From positions 10,312,424-10,376,423 of the forward strand of contig JACBWW010000020.1 in assembly GCA_020086605.1 (NCBI GenBank): a stretch of DNA of 64,000 nt, written 5' to 3'. The stretch is from Lanius collurio (lineage: Eukaryota > Chordata > Aves > Passeriformes > Laniidae). Position numbers and translations under genes: made by a program. The notes under the pieces were generated by a model. The model ran no database searches and had not been told where the DNA came from. It saw nothing but the letters and a program-made list of their open reading frames with translations. Positions 22,001 through 36,951 of the stretch are shown here, in pieces. Every line of letters starts with the position of its first letter. Positions within the stretch are counted from its first letter, which is position 1.

Positions 22001-25000
22001 CTTTCTGAAAAATCCCAATGCCTTTTCTCATTGAAAACATGCTGTTTCACGAAGAAAGATGTTTATCAAACCAGTGGTTTGACACTCTAATCAAAATTAT
22101 ATGCATTTCCTGTAAAGTTGTATTTCCTTGAAAGTGAAATACATAGAAATCAACTTCTGAAAAAAAAATATCTTTGTTTGGTAGTCAGTTAATTTATTTC
22201 ATAACATTTCAAACATTAATCAGTCTGCTTCAATATTGCAGAAGCATTTTGACTAGTTGGCTACCATGTATATGAATTGTATCTCTAAACTAAATGGGTC
22301 AATTTCCTCATAAACGTGCACATACACCCAGCAGCCTTAATAGGACCCCGAATTCATCCATTAAAGGGGCAATCAGTTTAACCATGCAGGAAAGCATCAT
22401 CTTTCCTCTTGTTTATGTACAGACACACACATACACAGAGAGGTTTATCTCAAAGGCTACTTTTTACATTTCCAAACACCTCTAAAGAATAGATTTTTTC
22501 ACAACTTAAAGTAAGCAAATATACTACAGTTTTATAATCAGAAAAATAACAATGTTATGGTGGTACTAACTGCCATGTCAAAAAAATGGGAACATTGTTA
22601 TTAAGTAGAAACATTTACATTACTGACTTCTTTCATACATTTAACTTTCATACACTTTAGTGAAAAGTGTACAGAAGTATTTTCAATTTTCTGTTCTCAT
22701 TTTGAATTATGTTAAATATTTTACAATTAGTTTTTAAAAGTGACCCACATTTGACCTTCAGTAGCAAATTATGATGAGAGAGGGGCTAATTAAACATGAA
22801 ATGGATGTATCATTGATGCTTTAATTATCTTTATTTAATACAAAGTGTTCCACTGATAAGTGCAGCTTTTATTTTTTCCTCTCAAGTAAAATCATCTTGT
22901 ACAGTGAGCAAATGACTAAGTTACCACTGAATCATTCTGCACTCCCAGGAGATGTACAGAGCCAAAAGGGACAGGATCTGAGTAAAGGAGGATACATGCT
23001 CTGAATAAGTAAAGAACAGTACTATTATAGGCAAGGGGTAGCAAGAAACATCTTTAAATGGATGGAATCTGATTTATCAACTCAGACAGCTCTCTGGCAT
23101 TGTACATAGTGAACTGGAGTTATAACCATGGTTAGCAGTTTGACTATTGCTGTCAGTCTTTTTGTTTCTGAGTTTGTTTCTTCCTCTTTCTCGATCTCTT
23201 TTTCTTTTTTTTTTTTTTTAAGTTTGTGTTTAGTTGCCTGGTTTTAGTGTTTGGGATAGCTGCTAGTTTGACCATCAGTACAGCTTTGTTTCAGAGAAAT
23301 ATTTGCAGCTTCAGACTCATTTTCCTTTAAGTATTTTCTTTCGAAAGTTTTAGAAGGTTTATGTACTTCGTAATATGCTGGGCTACTTTGAGATATAAAA
23401 TAATTCAATTTGGTTTTGCATTAAAACATAAAAGAAAATCAACAAAATTCAGAAGTAGTTAGCATTATAAGTCAACTAAATCCTTGACAAGCACTGTGAA
23501 CTCTCCACTATAATTGCAAAACATCTTAGTACTTAATAACTAATCTTAACAAGATTAACATAATTTTGACAATATATATAGGAAATACTGATAGAGGCAT
23601 ATGAGCAATTCAGTACAGTATTTAGCAGGGAGATTTTCTAAGCAAGTCTGCTTCCAACAGATATTTAGAAACTGTTAAAGTTGCAAAATATTTTCCTTTT
23701 TTTTTCTGTCTTAGGTTATATTATATGTAATATGTTCCATGTAATTTATGTTCTACAGTTTTCCATTAAAAAAAATTACTTTTTTAAGTGGTTTTGTCTC
23801 AGCATGCACTGAGAAGATGGTATTTTTGTATTTTCCTTCCCTGATTTTTCTTTTCTGTAAGAGATTTGTTTTCTGTTATCAGATTTTTTGACTTTTCCAG
23901 CATATACTATACATTCATTTTCATCAATAATTGAAATGACAAAAATAGACCAACAGTTACTCTCAAGGACCAAAACCACCTTTTTAATTATTGTTATTTT
24001 TTGTATATAAATTTGCATTATTTGAATTTTTAATTAAGTTTGTAAAAGAAAATTCTGACATTAATAAATGTATGTTTCAAGCTAGGACTGACTTACTGTC
24101 TTCTAAACACTTCAGGAAACAGACTTCCCAAAGTCACTTTTATTTTGTTGTTGTGGATGACAGAATATGGCACTAATGTTTGAGTAACTAAGATTAGTGG
24201 GTCATTTAATACAGGTGACAAGAATAAGAATAAAATAAGACCAGAATAATCTATAGGAGATTTGAAACTTTTTAATTTCTTATTTTAATGAATTTTCCTT
24301 TTTAAATATTTAACTGAGAGCAAGTATGAACACATGTCAAAATCCCAAAATATGATTATACTGAAGTACCAGTTAGTCAAGTTCCTGAATTATGTCAGTG
24401 ACACATACTGAAGTTTTCCAACTGTGTGGAGATGTGCTTAGCATGAGTCATTTTCTCATTCTTATGTGGCCATTTTCACTGACAAGTGGTATAAAATTAA
24501 AATTAAGAACAACTTTTAAAAGTATTAAAAAGACCAAGGGATTAGCTGTATATATAGTACGTACAAGCAGTGTGGAGGAACCACTTTTTTTTTTGTGAAA
24601 GGAGAATATGGAAAAACTTTAGAGTAAATTTTGAGGTTTAGAAATTTGAAGAGAAACAATGTTCTAGCTCCATTTTAAACTGTAACGTGGGTAAAAGTGA
24701 TGGATTTTTTTCTTTGTTTATACCAGTCAAAAAATTTCCTCTCATTTAGGCAAACAGGTGTTTTGCAATCATTAGCTTGTAAAATGTTGCAGCATAGCCT
24801 CCAAAGTTCAGTTTTACTCAGAGTGGATCACAAACAGCACACTTATTAGAAGAATAAGAAGAAAAGAATTATCTTTGTCTTTCAAGGCTTAATTTACCTC
24901 TATTAACTATTGACGAGAGTGAGTATAAGTTTTAAAGGCAAAAATTTTTCTGTCAGATGAGATTTTGCTACAGATTTAATGTTCTAATGACTGACTTTGT

Positions 25001-28000
25001 AATTGAATGAAAGGTGTGTGTGCTTACAAGTAGCATTATTGCTGTTTTAGGAAGCAACAAAATTAGTATTTATCATAGTTTTTGATATGAGACCTTTTAT
25101 TATCTACAGATAATTATCCACTATGTAAAGTTAATTTTTAAGGTTAGGTACAGAAGGTAGGTACTAGCTGATGCTGAAGATCGCTCATAGATAGAACCAG
25201 AATACAAAAATACCAATTCCATCTGCCAAAAATTCAGAGACAATACTATCTTGCAGTCATGTCTGAACAAATTCCTTTACAGTACCATCTTGTAAGTAAA
25301 AAAATATTTGCCACCTGACCACATAAACATTCCTGAATTACATGGTCACATGATGATTATGAAGAATTCACCATAAACTCCATGAAAATTAGATTCTTGA
25401 CTAGGCCAGGAAATGTATTCTCTGTTACACGGCAAATGTATTGTCTGTTGTAGTGCTTCTCAAAGAGAAATGGGAGGGGCTGTTGTAATTTATTCTGTCT
25501 ATCCATGCATAAATGTCAAGGTCTTTTCAGCCCTGGGGCAATGTAAAATATGAGAAGTAGCCCCTACTTCTGTTGGATACCAAATCTTGAGAGGCAGAAT
25601 TACTTTAACACAAATTCGAAGACTTATCCTTGGGTAAAAAAAGGCCCTTCATCAGGACAGTGCTTTTACAGGGATGTAAATTGGGGTAAAATTATTTTTC
25701 TGAGATGAGTGTTGTGCTGGAAAATGAAATAAAGGAAGTTATGGAGACTGTCATGACATTTTGGTTATGATTTAGCTAAGTGTGCACATCCTGGTATCAG
25801 TTTGGGTACCTGAAAGTTCCTGCACTCTCTGCACAGAGCAGCGCACCCAGGGTGTATGATGAAAGACCTGGGTGTCTTCTATGACTCTCTTCTGTAGCTG
25901 CATCTCAAGGCCAAACAAATAAACCATCACTAAATCCTTTGGTTTACTAAAGAACAATAATTAAAACAAAATTAAGCACTCTGTGTGTGTAGAGCACTTC
26001 AGCAGGGTTGAAAATTACTTTTCCTGCAAGAACTTCAGCACAATTTTCAAATGTGTGTGCCATACATATGCCAATTAATAGAACAGAATCTGCATGTGCA
26101 GATACCTGATCACATATAAGCAATTAGCTTAACTGAATCTCCATTCATTGTCAGACCTCTCAGGTTGATGTTTATCTCAGGTGAAACTACAGGTAATTCC
26201 ACAAAAGTCAATCAAATTTAACTAGTATCAACTGCTGCAAATTGTATGAGGTGTTGTAATATTCATAAAATGCTTCATATTAAAATAGAATATAGATAGA
26301 GAATACCAGTTTATCAGTTTGGATGCTGATCCCCTGCATTTAAGTTATCAGCATGTATATAAGTATAATTTGCAAAATAACAGAGTAAGTTTCCATCATA
26401 TATTACATCCAAATGCAGAACTATCCTCATAAGAGGGTCTGGAAATGATGACATAATGACTTTAATGACATTTCAAAAAAGTAAGGTTTTAATATTGAAC
26501 GCATTCTTACTTAAGCTAATGGTACAGCAAGAAAACATTTGGCAAACCAGCTTTGTCAGTCTCCAGACAGGTCACGGTGTTTGTTCATTCAGCTGCTTGT
26601 TACTATTGTAGGCATATTTACAAGAAAGTCTTGGCCTGAAAATTCCTATAAACTTCATAATGCAAAATTTTGCCTCAGGTGAAATCTGGCCATTTGCTTA
26701 GGAAGTCAGTTTAGTTTATTTCAAATCCTATTTAAAACACTGTCTTTAACAAGAGAAAATATTTCTGTAATTTTCAGTTTTTCTAAAGGTGAAAGACAAG
26801 AATGAGAATACAGATGATACACCAATAGCAAGCATTAGTTCACCCGGTCCCAAAATTTTCACAGTAATATTTTAAGCTCTTACTTTACACCTTTGCTATT
26901 CACCACTTTTACAGTTTTTCTAGTTTTAACATACATCTGATCTCGTCATGTCACACCTGCTCGAAGTGAAGTTACAGTGTCATAAAATTTGAGTAATGAA
27001 ATAGTCAATCAGTTTCCTTATCTCCATCCATGTATTCCAAATTGGTTATAATGACATAACCTGTGCCATGCATGATAGTGAGAGAGGATATCCATCATTC
27101 TGCTGGATTAGAAAAGTGCTATTTTCAGTGATCAGGTAATTATATTCCAGTTGCAGTACAAGTTTACAGAGGGACAGTAATTGATTTACTTGAGAGAGAA
27201 ATATTTGTTGAATTTTCAAGTAATGTTGTGGGTTCTTATACGAAAGGAATAATTGCACTGGGAACTAAAAATCTCCACTTAACAGGGCACTACATGCTCA
27301 GCCCCTGCACCTCAGCCCAAATCTTGGGTAAGATCTGTCACACTTTAGTGAATTTAGAAAATTCACTCAGAAGGCTCCTCTGACTATATACTGAATGTTT
27401 AACTTTTCTTTCTGCAACTTAAGGGCCTGAATTTTACTCGTACAAGTAAGACTCAGCTATTTCTAGAACAGGTGTTAAATCTGATGAGTAAAAGTGACAG
27501 CTATGGGAGTGAAACAGAGCAGTACCTGTTTGAATATAGTCTTTAAACTATGAGTGTTTTTCTGAGAAATTTCAACACAAAGTCTGGGTCATGTATTTTG
27601 CTTGATTTGTTGCTATATACATATGAAAGAGAATAATGTGACATAAATGAACTATCTAACTGCAGTGCAGATGTGAGTAGTGCTTTATAGATTGACAGAG
27701 AATTACCACTGAGGTGCAGTAGATGTTTCATCAGCATGTGGGTTTGTGTAATGGGTGAGTTCATGCAATAAGTTCAGACCTGGCACTGGCAGATCCTTGA
27801 GTAGACATGAAATCACTAGGGCTTGGTGCATCATTCTATTTAAATTCTCCAGGTTCATAGGTATAAATTATAGGTATGTTACTAAAATAATTGCTACTTT
27901 TGGTGTTCTTCTGTCTTTTTATAAAAGAATTTTAAAAAATTATGCAAGACGGCTTTAGCTTAGAATTAAAGGAAACTTATGCGTTTGCAGAATAGCTGTG

Positions 28001-31000
28001 CATATTCCATCCTGTGTCTTACAGAGATCACTGGACACTTATATAATTTATCCTTTTTTGTGCAACTGGTTCTTTAAATAATTATTTATACAATGCTGCT
28101 AGTATTCTGGATCTTTTAGTTTATTCTTTAGTGTAGATGAAAAGATAAGCAACAGTGTGAAATTCCTCTGTGCAGCATATATTTATAAGATTTTGTTTTC
28201 ATTATATTGCAAAATGTTTAATCACTTATGGTCTCATTCAAGGAGACTGGGTGATGTTTTATTCAACTGGCCCTTCAGAAGCTGCTGAATGAATTGAAAA
28301 TTTATCTTCGACTTTCTAATACTGCACATTATTGCACCTTTCTAGGAACATTGCATACTAAATTTATGTATTTTTTCTATACTAGTTCTTAATTAAATAT
28401 GTGAAGGGACTGAACTCTTTAAATTATATGGTAAACTTCCTGGAGAATTAATGTTACAGAGATATGAAAGGGCTGGCTAAAGCATAACTCTACCAAATGT
28501 TTCTAAAAGGCTTTATATATTTATAAGACTTCATGATCTACTATTGATGCAAATTACTAAGGATAAAAGAAAATCCATCTGTTATCAAAGAAAAAAAAAT
28601 AAATTAAATAAGTCCAAGGATTTGAAAGACTTAGCATTAAGGACTAAGTATTCATACTTTGTGATGGGTTTATAGTAACTGACAGTAGAAAAGACTTCCT
28701 TTTAGCATTTACAGTGTGGGTTATTTTTTTTTAAACTAAAGAAAATGACTTTGCCGTAAAAGCTTCTCATGTAACATACCCTGTCTCATTCCATAATTTC
28801 CTATCCTTCACTGAAATGTCTCAATTAAAATATGACCTACACCATTTCATGTTGTGTTGTGCATTACTGGTTTTGTTATTATTACCCTTACATTTAATCA
28901 AATTGTCAGTAGCTAAATAAATAGCATTTCATCAAGAGCTGTTGCTTTTCAATCAGCTAGGAAACAGATTACTGGCCTGAGAACAGATCTAAGGGTACTG
29001 TCTCCAATCTGCAACTAATTGTGCACTGATAATAGCACTGCCCACAGGCAAATCTTACTCTCTGTCCTGATCTATGATAGATTTTCCTGTATATTAATAT
29101 TACATCAGATGGAATAATTTTGTTGCAGTTACTATATCTAACCTTTCCTTTTTAATTGGATATATATATTGTTTGGAGATACTCGTGTTTAATTTCTGAA
29201 AAGAAATGCATAAAAGAAATCTCAAGGAAAACATTATAGCCATGGTTTTCCCTTAAAATAGTTCTCCTCTTAAAATAGTTGGTTCTTTATAAGATAAAGT
29301 ACTGTTAATTCTTAAAGAAGTATTTACATGTGATATTACATATTCTATGGTTTATCTCAGGGGAGTGAGGAACATTTTACATACTGCCACAGAAAGTAGA
29401 ACTTCACTCTCTCTTGGTGTGTGTGGATCATCTGTTGGGCATGTGGCTGCCAGAGTTCTCTCGATAGTTGCAGACCACATACTAACCATATATAGCATAT
29501 ATGCAGATTGAATTGTTAATACATTGCAAATATTCACATTTTCCAGTGTGAAGTTGATGAGGGTGATTAAATACATAGCAGCCACAGTTCTGTACCAAGA
29601 CTCTCTCATTTCAGGTGCTTCACAACCACAAAACACTCTGTAAAAGCTGCATTTAAACAAGGCATGCATAGAGGGTAGAATAGCAAATACTGTTTGTAGT
29701 CAGCACATTATAGTGTTCTGGAAGAAAACTGTCTTCTGGGCTGTGTACATTGTTCTTGTGAAATGATTCCAACAGTTTCAAATCTTTGTTTTTCACCTTG
29801 CAAGTTATGCAAACAGCTCTTCACATTTTTACTAAAGCAAGTGGGAATTGTTCACTGTCACAAATAATAAATAACAGGAGCACCCAATCTGCAGAGCATG
29901 GAAGTGATAAAAACACATGCTTATGAGTGCTTGCAATTTCACAGCTATTAATTTTGAACTTTTTGATTGCAATTCTGTTTTACAAGAGTGGATGCTGTTA
30001 GGGCAGCAGTACACAGTGACAGTGAAGGATTATGACAACATGCATTTATCACTGTGAGCTTGATAAATTCAGTGTAAGAGATGGTCAGAAAATGTCCCTA
30101 AACCTGAAGTCATAAAATGCACCTTGCCTTTACTGAAAGTTAAAATAGTAAACATTTTTCTATTACTGTTAATGATCTTTTTTGATAAGTAATTTTATAC
30201 TAATATGAGTATGCTTGAGAAGGTTTCTTTCTGCATAATGAAATGTATAGCTCTTACCAACGTAAGTGAATTCCTTTACACGTGCACTGAGGGAATCTAG
30301 GAGTTTATGTGCAGAATGCTATTGAATATACAACATGTAATCACACACAGAAAGGTCAGCAAATACTGTAGCAAGTTTGGCATTAATAAAAGTCAGAAGG
30401 ACCCTTCAGACTTTCAAGAATGCTTTAAAACATTTTTTAAAGGCATCTAGCCCTTGAAGTCTAAATTTCAAGTTTACCTAAAAGTATACTGCTCAAGTAC
30501 TTCTATGTAAATCAAAATGTGGTAGATGATGTGTTCTATTTCGAGATTGCAGCATTCACAGGTTGTAGGAGTGTTTTAAATCAGAAACCACATTTTTCAT
30601 TTATGGGTAGAAACAGAAATTTAAGTATTAATAAAACATCATTCTGAAGTTTTATACTCTAAGAAATTAGAACACAAAGAATCTGAATACTTAATCTGTA
30701 ATATTTATGCTCAAGTTTCAAAATGATGACAGAGAAAATAAATCCCAAGCTATACAGTAGAAAGTCCTGAATAAGGGAAGCAATTGAGTAAGAACATGTC
30801 TAGAAATGTTAGTACTTCATTTTTAAAATCTTTATCGTTTTAGGGAATTAATCTTCAGCCTTTCTGAAATCCTCACTGAGCTGGTAATTTTTTTCACATT
30901 TTCAGAACATCATCAAAGCCATGCTAATCTGGACCAAGGGCATGTCTCAGAGTCCTTGAATCTCTGAAGAAAACATTTTGCTGTCTTTCCTACTTTTAAC

Positions 31001-33037
31001 ATAATCAAGATTCACTTCAAACTTTTATAAAACCTATAGAGATGACAGTTTGATTATTTAAAAGGCAGGTGTTATAGGATACAATCAACAGTTTATAGTT
31101 CATCACAAAATTAATAAGTAACAGTTTCAAATCCAGGAGGCATATGTTCTCACTGAATGTCTGGCTCAGTAATTAGGCAGTCTGGTTACTGAGTGAGGCA
31201 TGTTTGTGATAGGTTGTAATGTCCATCCTGTATTTAAGGCGTTGTAAACCTGTAATCTGGAGGAGGAAAAGGAAAGATCTCATGAGAAAAGAAAATCAAG
31301 ATTTTTTTTTCCTGTGACGTAAATCTGTGGGTATTTGTTTTTCTTCCTAAAAGAAAGGCCTAGCATTTGAGCAAGACTTTTCTCATAGAACGGAAAAGAG
31401 TTGGAGTTATGTCATTTTTTTTTTTCTTTCTATAGCTATAGAATTTTCTTTGTAACTAAGAAAGAAAATCTAGTTTCTAAACATTCAACACTCTAGATTC
31501 TGGCAAATATTTTCATTAATTAATATTTTTGTCTAACTTTGCAAAGTAAAACTGATGTTCTCTACCTTTCTCATCATCTTCATCAAAAGCAGTGCACTTT
31601 CAAGACACTGGGGCAGATAGGAAAGCTTCATCTTTCTATATTTTTAAGACTGCCTACTTATTTTTTCTATGCTTATATTTGGAATGATTTTGAACGGACT
31701 TTACAGGAAACATAGACTAGATAACTAGTATAAAGGCATAAAGGAATCAAACAAAGAGAACCTGTGATGGAAAAATTGCTCTCCAAATCTTTTTTCCCAG
31801 TTTTTCTTTTGTTTAAACATGAAGATTCTGATTTAAAAATTAACCTAGTGACCTTAAAATATTTACTTATATGTTGGCTTTATGGAGAGTTGTTTTGAGA
31901 GCCAAATAAAATCAATCCGTAAAATTGTTTGGTGTTTTGGACAGAGAACTTATTGAGGAGGCAGTAGAATACATACACTGACATATATGAGAATTTTGCT
32001 CATGTATAATATACCATAGATTCCTATACTATCTGTCCTCTAATCCCAACTTTGTGGTCTTCATTTATAGTCTTACTTTCCCAGTACAAGTCTGAAGATT
32101 ATTGGATTTTCATTTCAGTCTCTATTCTTCCCACCAAACCAGTTTATTTTCCTACTACTGTAAAAGTTGGATACCCCAATACGAGGTTAAATGCTATGAA
32201 AATGTGGAGAGAGAATATAATTTCAATTTTGTTCTTTCTGATGGATTGCAGAAAGTGTTGTAGATCTGTAAGTATGCTACTATTAGTTTCTTGGTGTTTT
32301 TGTGTTTGTTTGGGGCTTTTTATTTTTAGTAATTAACTTCTGCTCTAAAACCCTTCAAAAACTATTTGAAGATCTGAGCAGATATGGTGGAAGGTAAGAC
32401 AGTGAAGACAATAAAAATCTTCATTTACAGATTTCTCTTGTCCCATGGAATAACAGCACGTCTATATTACTTCTTGGATACTATTTTCCCAAAGAGGGGG
32501 TTTCTTTATGTTATAATAATAAAAAACCCAAAGAAACAACAACAAAACCCATCAAAATTAAAATTCCAAACACCAAAAACACCACCAAAACTAACACCTG
32601 CTTCCCCCCTCCCCTTCCCTCCCTGAAATCAACCTAAACCTGCAAAAATGTTTCCCAACTCAGGCTGATTTCTGTTTCCATGAATCAATACCCCAAGTCA
32701 AATTCACAGTCAATCTGGCTAACACCTATGGCTGACCTATGTTGTGGAGAATAAACAGAGACCATGTCAGTTTTATGACTAATCCTCTGTCTTTCATGAA
32801 ACCTTTTCTTTCCAAAAGAGGCTTAAGTATTTTGAGCACAAATGAAATAGTGCCCATGTTCTCTACTTTTCCATAATTCAAGAGCTAGGAAGCCTGATTT
32901 GTGAGAAGCTTATTCTGTGACTTTGTGTGTAATTGACAGTGAAGGGGGAAAATGAGGCAATGTTACGCCTTTGCCAGCTCTTTTTAAAGGAAGGAATATA
33001 CTTACTCATTAATGATCCAAGCTATGAATAGATTCAT
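19083..33037 (+). other. PCDH7: PCDH7 intron 1, AT-rich, no exon seen
   Basis: About 14 kb of AT-rich unique sequence. PCDH7 genes have very long introns after the large exon, and this segment lies directly downstream of its donor. No frame reading the known later exons (an RRVTF-containing tail or a short RLHPY-type tail) was found. Short homopolymer runs are the only repeats noted. Isolated open frames reach about 105 codons (29352-29669, minus strand) without other support. Confidence 0.6.
32519..32625. repeat. A/C-rich low-complexity tract
   Basis: AAC, AAAC and CCAAAA-type units ending in a C/T-rich run. It is the complementary orientation of the T/G tracts seen elsewhere in the intron. 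Confidence 0.75.
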
Positions 33038-33118
33038 GGTTTATAGCACAGCCTTAGAGTGGGTTAAGAGAATTTAAGGGTTTATCACACAGTCTTAAAA
33101 GAGGTTAAGAGAATTTAA
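33038..33118. repeat. Tandem duplication, two copies of about 40 bp
   Basis: Unit 33038-33077 (GGTTTATAGCACAG .. GTTAAGAGAATTTAA) is repeated at 33079-33118 with several substitutions. It is a small local duplication in the intron. Confidence 0.85.
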
Positions 33119-36100
33119 AAGAAAGCCATTCAAACTGGAGAATTCTGGGTAAACATTTACCTATCTTCTTGGCAGTTCATTATTAAATTATGTGTTGGCA
33201 TTTTACAGGCACAGAAAGAAAAGAGAGGCACAGACAAAATAATAGAAACACTCCGATGACCTATTGTTTGAGTTTAAGCTGAATAAATATTTAGCATCTA
33301 AAGTACGGAGCAGAGGTAATAAAAATCATTGCAAACTACTATCTACGGTGCATAGTATCCAGTAATACAACTTAGTTCCTTACATTAATACATGATGTAG
33401 TACTGTATGATGCAGTATTATTACACTCCTTCTATGCCCTGGGCTTAAATTTGTTCAAATTCTTAGAGTAGTTCTAAATAGTAGATGTTTCATGATGACC
33501 AGCAGATAAATGCATTAATGTCACCATAAAATAATGAGAGCATAACAAGGTGAGGGGGTTTTAAATTATTTTAAATTTCTTTTTCAATCAAGTAATCTCA
33601 TTAGTATTTAAGGGGAGTAGAGGAAGAATCTGTGTGAGAAAGAATCCATGTGAGAAATACAGAGCCTTGTTAACAGCATGCTGTCAAAGATGTCCTTTAA
33701 TATATGTTCACATCTGTCTTATTCTAGACAGAGCCTTAATATCACCCTTTTGGTTTCTTGTCCATAGGAATTAGATAATAGCATTTTTTTTGCTTCATGA
33801 TCATGCTACAAGTTTGGACAGAGGTCAGTAATGGAACCATTGCTCTTTCTACATGCAGAATTTTGTCCACTCTCTGGATTCCAGTCTTCAATTCAGAGTC
33901 CAAAATACTGTGAGAGTCAGGCTCTCTGATCTTGTTGTGCTGTTATACATCCTAAGGGAAATGCAAAAAAACCCATAAATTGTAAAGTTAATGTATTCAT
34001 CTTTTAGAAATGTTGGGAAAATTTTTGTAGGACAGTTTGAAATTACTCTGATGAGATGATGTATCTTATGTATATTTATAGTGATGGCTTCCAATACACT
34101 AAAGTATGAGGTGTAACGGACTTCAGCATCTTAAGAATTTAAATTTGGTTCTCTTGTCAACATAGTGTTTGTTACTAAATTTCTTATAGACTTTATTTTA
34201 GTACTTCAGAATAAATTCCTATTTAATGATGTTGATGGGATAATAGATCTCTATATTCTTTATATGTTCAATTTGTGTTTAATTTTAAAAATATAGTAGA
34301 TATTTTATCCTAATATTAGAACATACTGGCCTTATTTAGCACTATTGAAATAAGCTTAACATCATACATATTGACTTTACAGGGATAAAAGTTTCAAAAT
34401 TTCCCTGTATTAGTCTGTGTTCCCTTGAAGGGTTTCATTAAGTGGGATAGAATTATGTTTAACTCATTTCTATGAATGCATTTAAAACAACAGAACTATT
34501 GTTACATCCCTATATGTATATCAGATTGAGTTCTCTTGGTAAGAATGAGGTATAAATCAAATTTTAATGAAGAATCATATTTTTAAAAGTTTGTTACTTT
34601 AAGGTGTACTTTGGCCCTTAGGCCAATTTATCTCAACTCAGCTTGCTTGTCATATAGCACAAGTTATCTATCTGGGGACAATCCAGATGAAGAGGGAAAG
34701 ATGCCTTAAGAAGTCAAGCTATTCTCTCTACTGTAGCTATGTACTGTCTCCTGGACCTCTCTTTCCATTGATCATAGCAGAGGAGTAGTTAGTTTAGGTG
34801 ACCTCTAGGTCACTGAATCGGGATGAGATTCCAGCTGCTTTTTGAAGAGCAGGCATAAGTTTTGATTTTTTTCAGTGTTATATTTCGTTTGTACAAATGG
34901 TGACACAGACCTCATAAAAATATTTTAAGGTACTTTTGTATGTTTTGACTGTTGGAGAGTAGAAGAATCCATTTGGTAGTGAAAGCAGGTGATGGGAACA
35001 CAGGGACTAGGCCTGCTAGAGGAGTGTAGCTGTGTATCCTTCTGCCCTCTTCCACCTGTTGCCTGTATGTACTTTCTGGAAATGTGGGAAATGACTGGCG
35101 GAGCTAGGAAAGCAAGAAAAACGCAGGTGCCTTATAGATATTCTCTCCAGATACCAGTCATATAATTATTTCTAAAAATGGTAATTAGCTCTTTACCTTA
35201 GTTAAGTAAAAAGTATAAACGATGGAAGTGCAAGCACTTATGTGATGGTGATACAAGTGACTGTGACTTCATCATCATCAGGATTTATGCATGCTTTACT
35301 TTCACCTCACATTTGCTGAGAATTTTGGTTCTTTGCTTTGTCCTCTTGCCCTAGGCAATTTTTATAGTCAGTAAACATCAGAGTTAATATTAAAAAGAGA
35401 AAAAGACTTGTAGTATTCATTACATGTCATAAATAACATTGATGAATTTTGTTCTCCTTGTATCTAAGCCTAGAAAATGAGGAATATGCAAACTGATATA
35501 CTAGAAAGTATTTATAGCCTTCCTAATAACTAAGATAACATTCAGCAGCCGCAATGTCTTAAACTGTTTTATGTTTTGTCCTCTATTTGGAATATATCTA
35601 ACAAATGCAGCATGAACTGTAATAGTCAAGAGAAAATACCAGGTAGATAAATTTAATGTCATAATATAGACATAGAAGTTGTGTATAAATGTTCCAAAGG
35701 CAGGGATTTTATTTTGTTGGGATTTTAGAAACATTAGATTTTAATAATGCACTGTTTTTCCTTTGTCATACTATCAGTGTTGAAGATTATGAAAGAGATT
35801 TGATAAATTTTCCTTTAAGTTGAGCCTCTTCAGGAAGAAAAAGGGAAGAGAATGAGATAGAAATATTAGCAATGGTCATATCCAAAAACTTAATAATAAC
35901 AACAACCACAAACTCAATGAAATTGGGAAGGTAATTTAAGTAAGTTCGAAGAAGTAAAATTCCTGTTTGTTTGCAAAATAATTTGTGAGAGCTGTCTGTT
36001 AGAAAAAATCATAGTATCCTGGCTTTGTGATAACAGAGTGTAGTGTTTTGTTATAATATCGTTGATGTCATTTATATGGTGGCTTTATAAAAACTGTTTC

Positions 36101-36882
36101 TGTCACCAATCTTTCTTTACCCTTAAAATACATAATATACTTGTACAAATACAATATAAAGTAAAAATAGTAATGCAGTTGTTCTACTAGGTAATGTTTC
36201 AATTTTGAAAACAGAAGAAGTATAATGTTCTGAGTGTCAGACAAATATATTTCTTAAATCTGTGTCTGTACATTCAGAGTTATGTCCTGTTGTCTTTTTG
36301 CTGAGAAGTAGCTGATGTTTTAAGGTAAAAAAAGTCATGAGGTAGATCAAGGAGATTGAAATGAGAAAATTAAAATTATGCATTATTTTTTTCTCTATGA
36401 AGAAAGAAACACAGATGAACTTGGAAATATTTGCACACAGGAATATAGTGGCTGAACAAGGAGAGGAGTGCAGCAGGAATTTTAGCTGGAATGGTTCAGA
36501 GGGATCCATCCAACTAGCACCCGATTCCTGTGTCCTTGATAAGTGTCTGCCTAGCTGCAGATGAGAGCTATACAGAACATCAGTGAATACATCTTTGTGA
36601 AGAATAAGATGCTGTGACAGAGATGTCCTTACAGACTCTCACAGTGTCTAAGATAAGAAGCAGTAACTCAGTACCATGAGTTCTTACAACAGATCTTGTA
36701 ACCTTTCTATTTCACACAACTTATACAGGATACCAGGATGTGATTTTTGCAGTATAGTTTCTCATACATGACCTATAGACTCTTCATTCCCAAACAACAT
36801 AATGCATAGGTTGCCTGGACTTTGAACAATCAATTTTAATTTTATTAATTTTTATTTCTTCAAACACATTTCTAACACAAAT
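33119..36882 (+). other. PCDH7: PCDH7 intron 1, AT-rich, no feature seen
   Basis: Unique AT-rich sequence without recognisable exon, RNA gene or transposon. Confidence 0.6.
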
Positions 36883-36951
36883 ATGGTTTATTACTTATAT
36901 GGTTATATTACTTATATGGTTATATTACTACATATAATTATGGTTATATGA
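36883..36951. repeat. Short AT-rich tandem repeat, period about 17 bp
   Basis: Repeats of ATGGTTATATTACTTAT in slightly varying form, about four partial units. Confidence 0.8.

Noticed and set aside
29352..29669. 105-codon minus-strand frame
   Set aside because: No recognisable motif; length is within chance expectation for 45 kb of intron.
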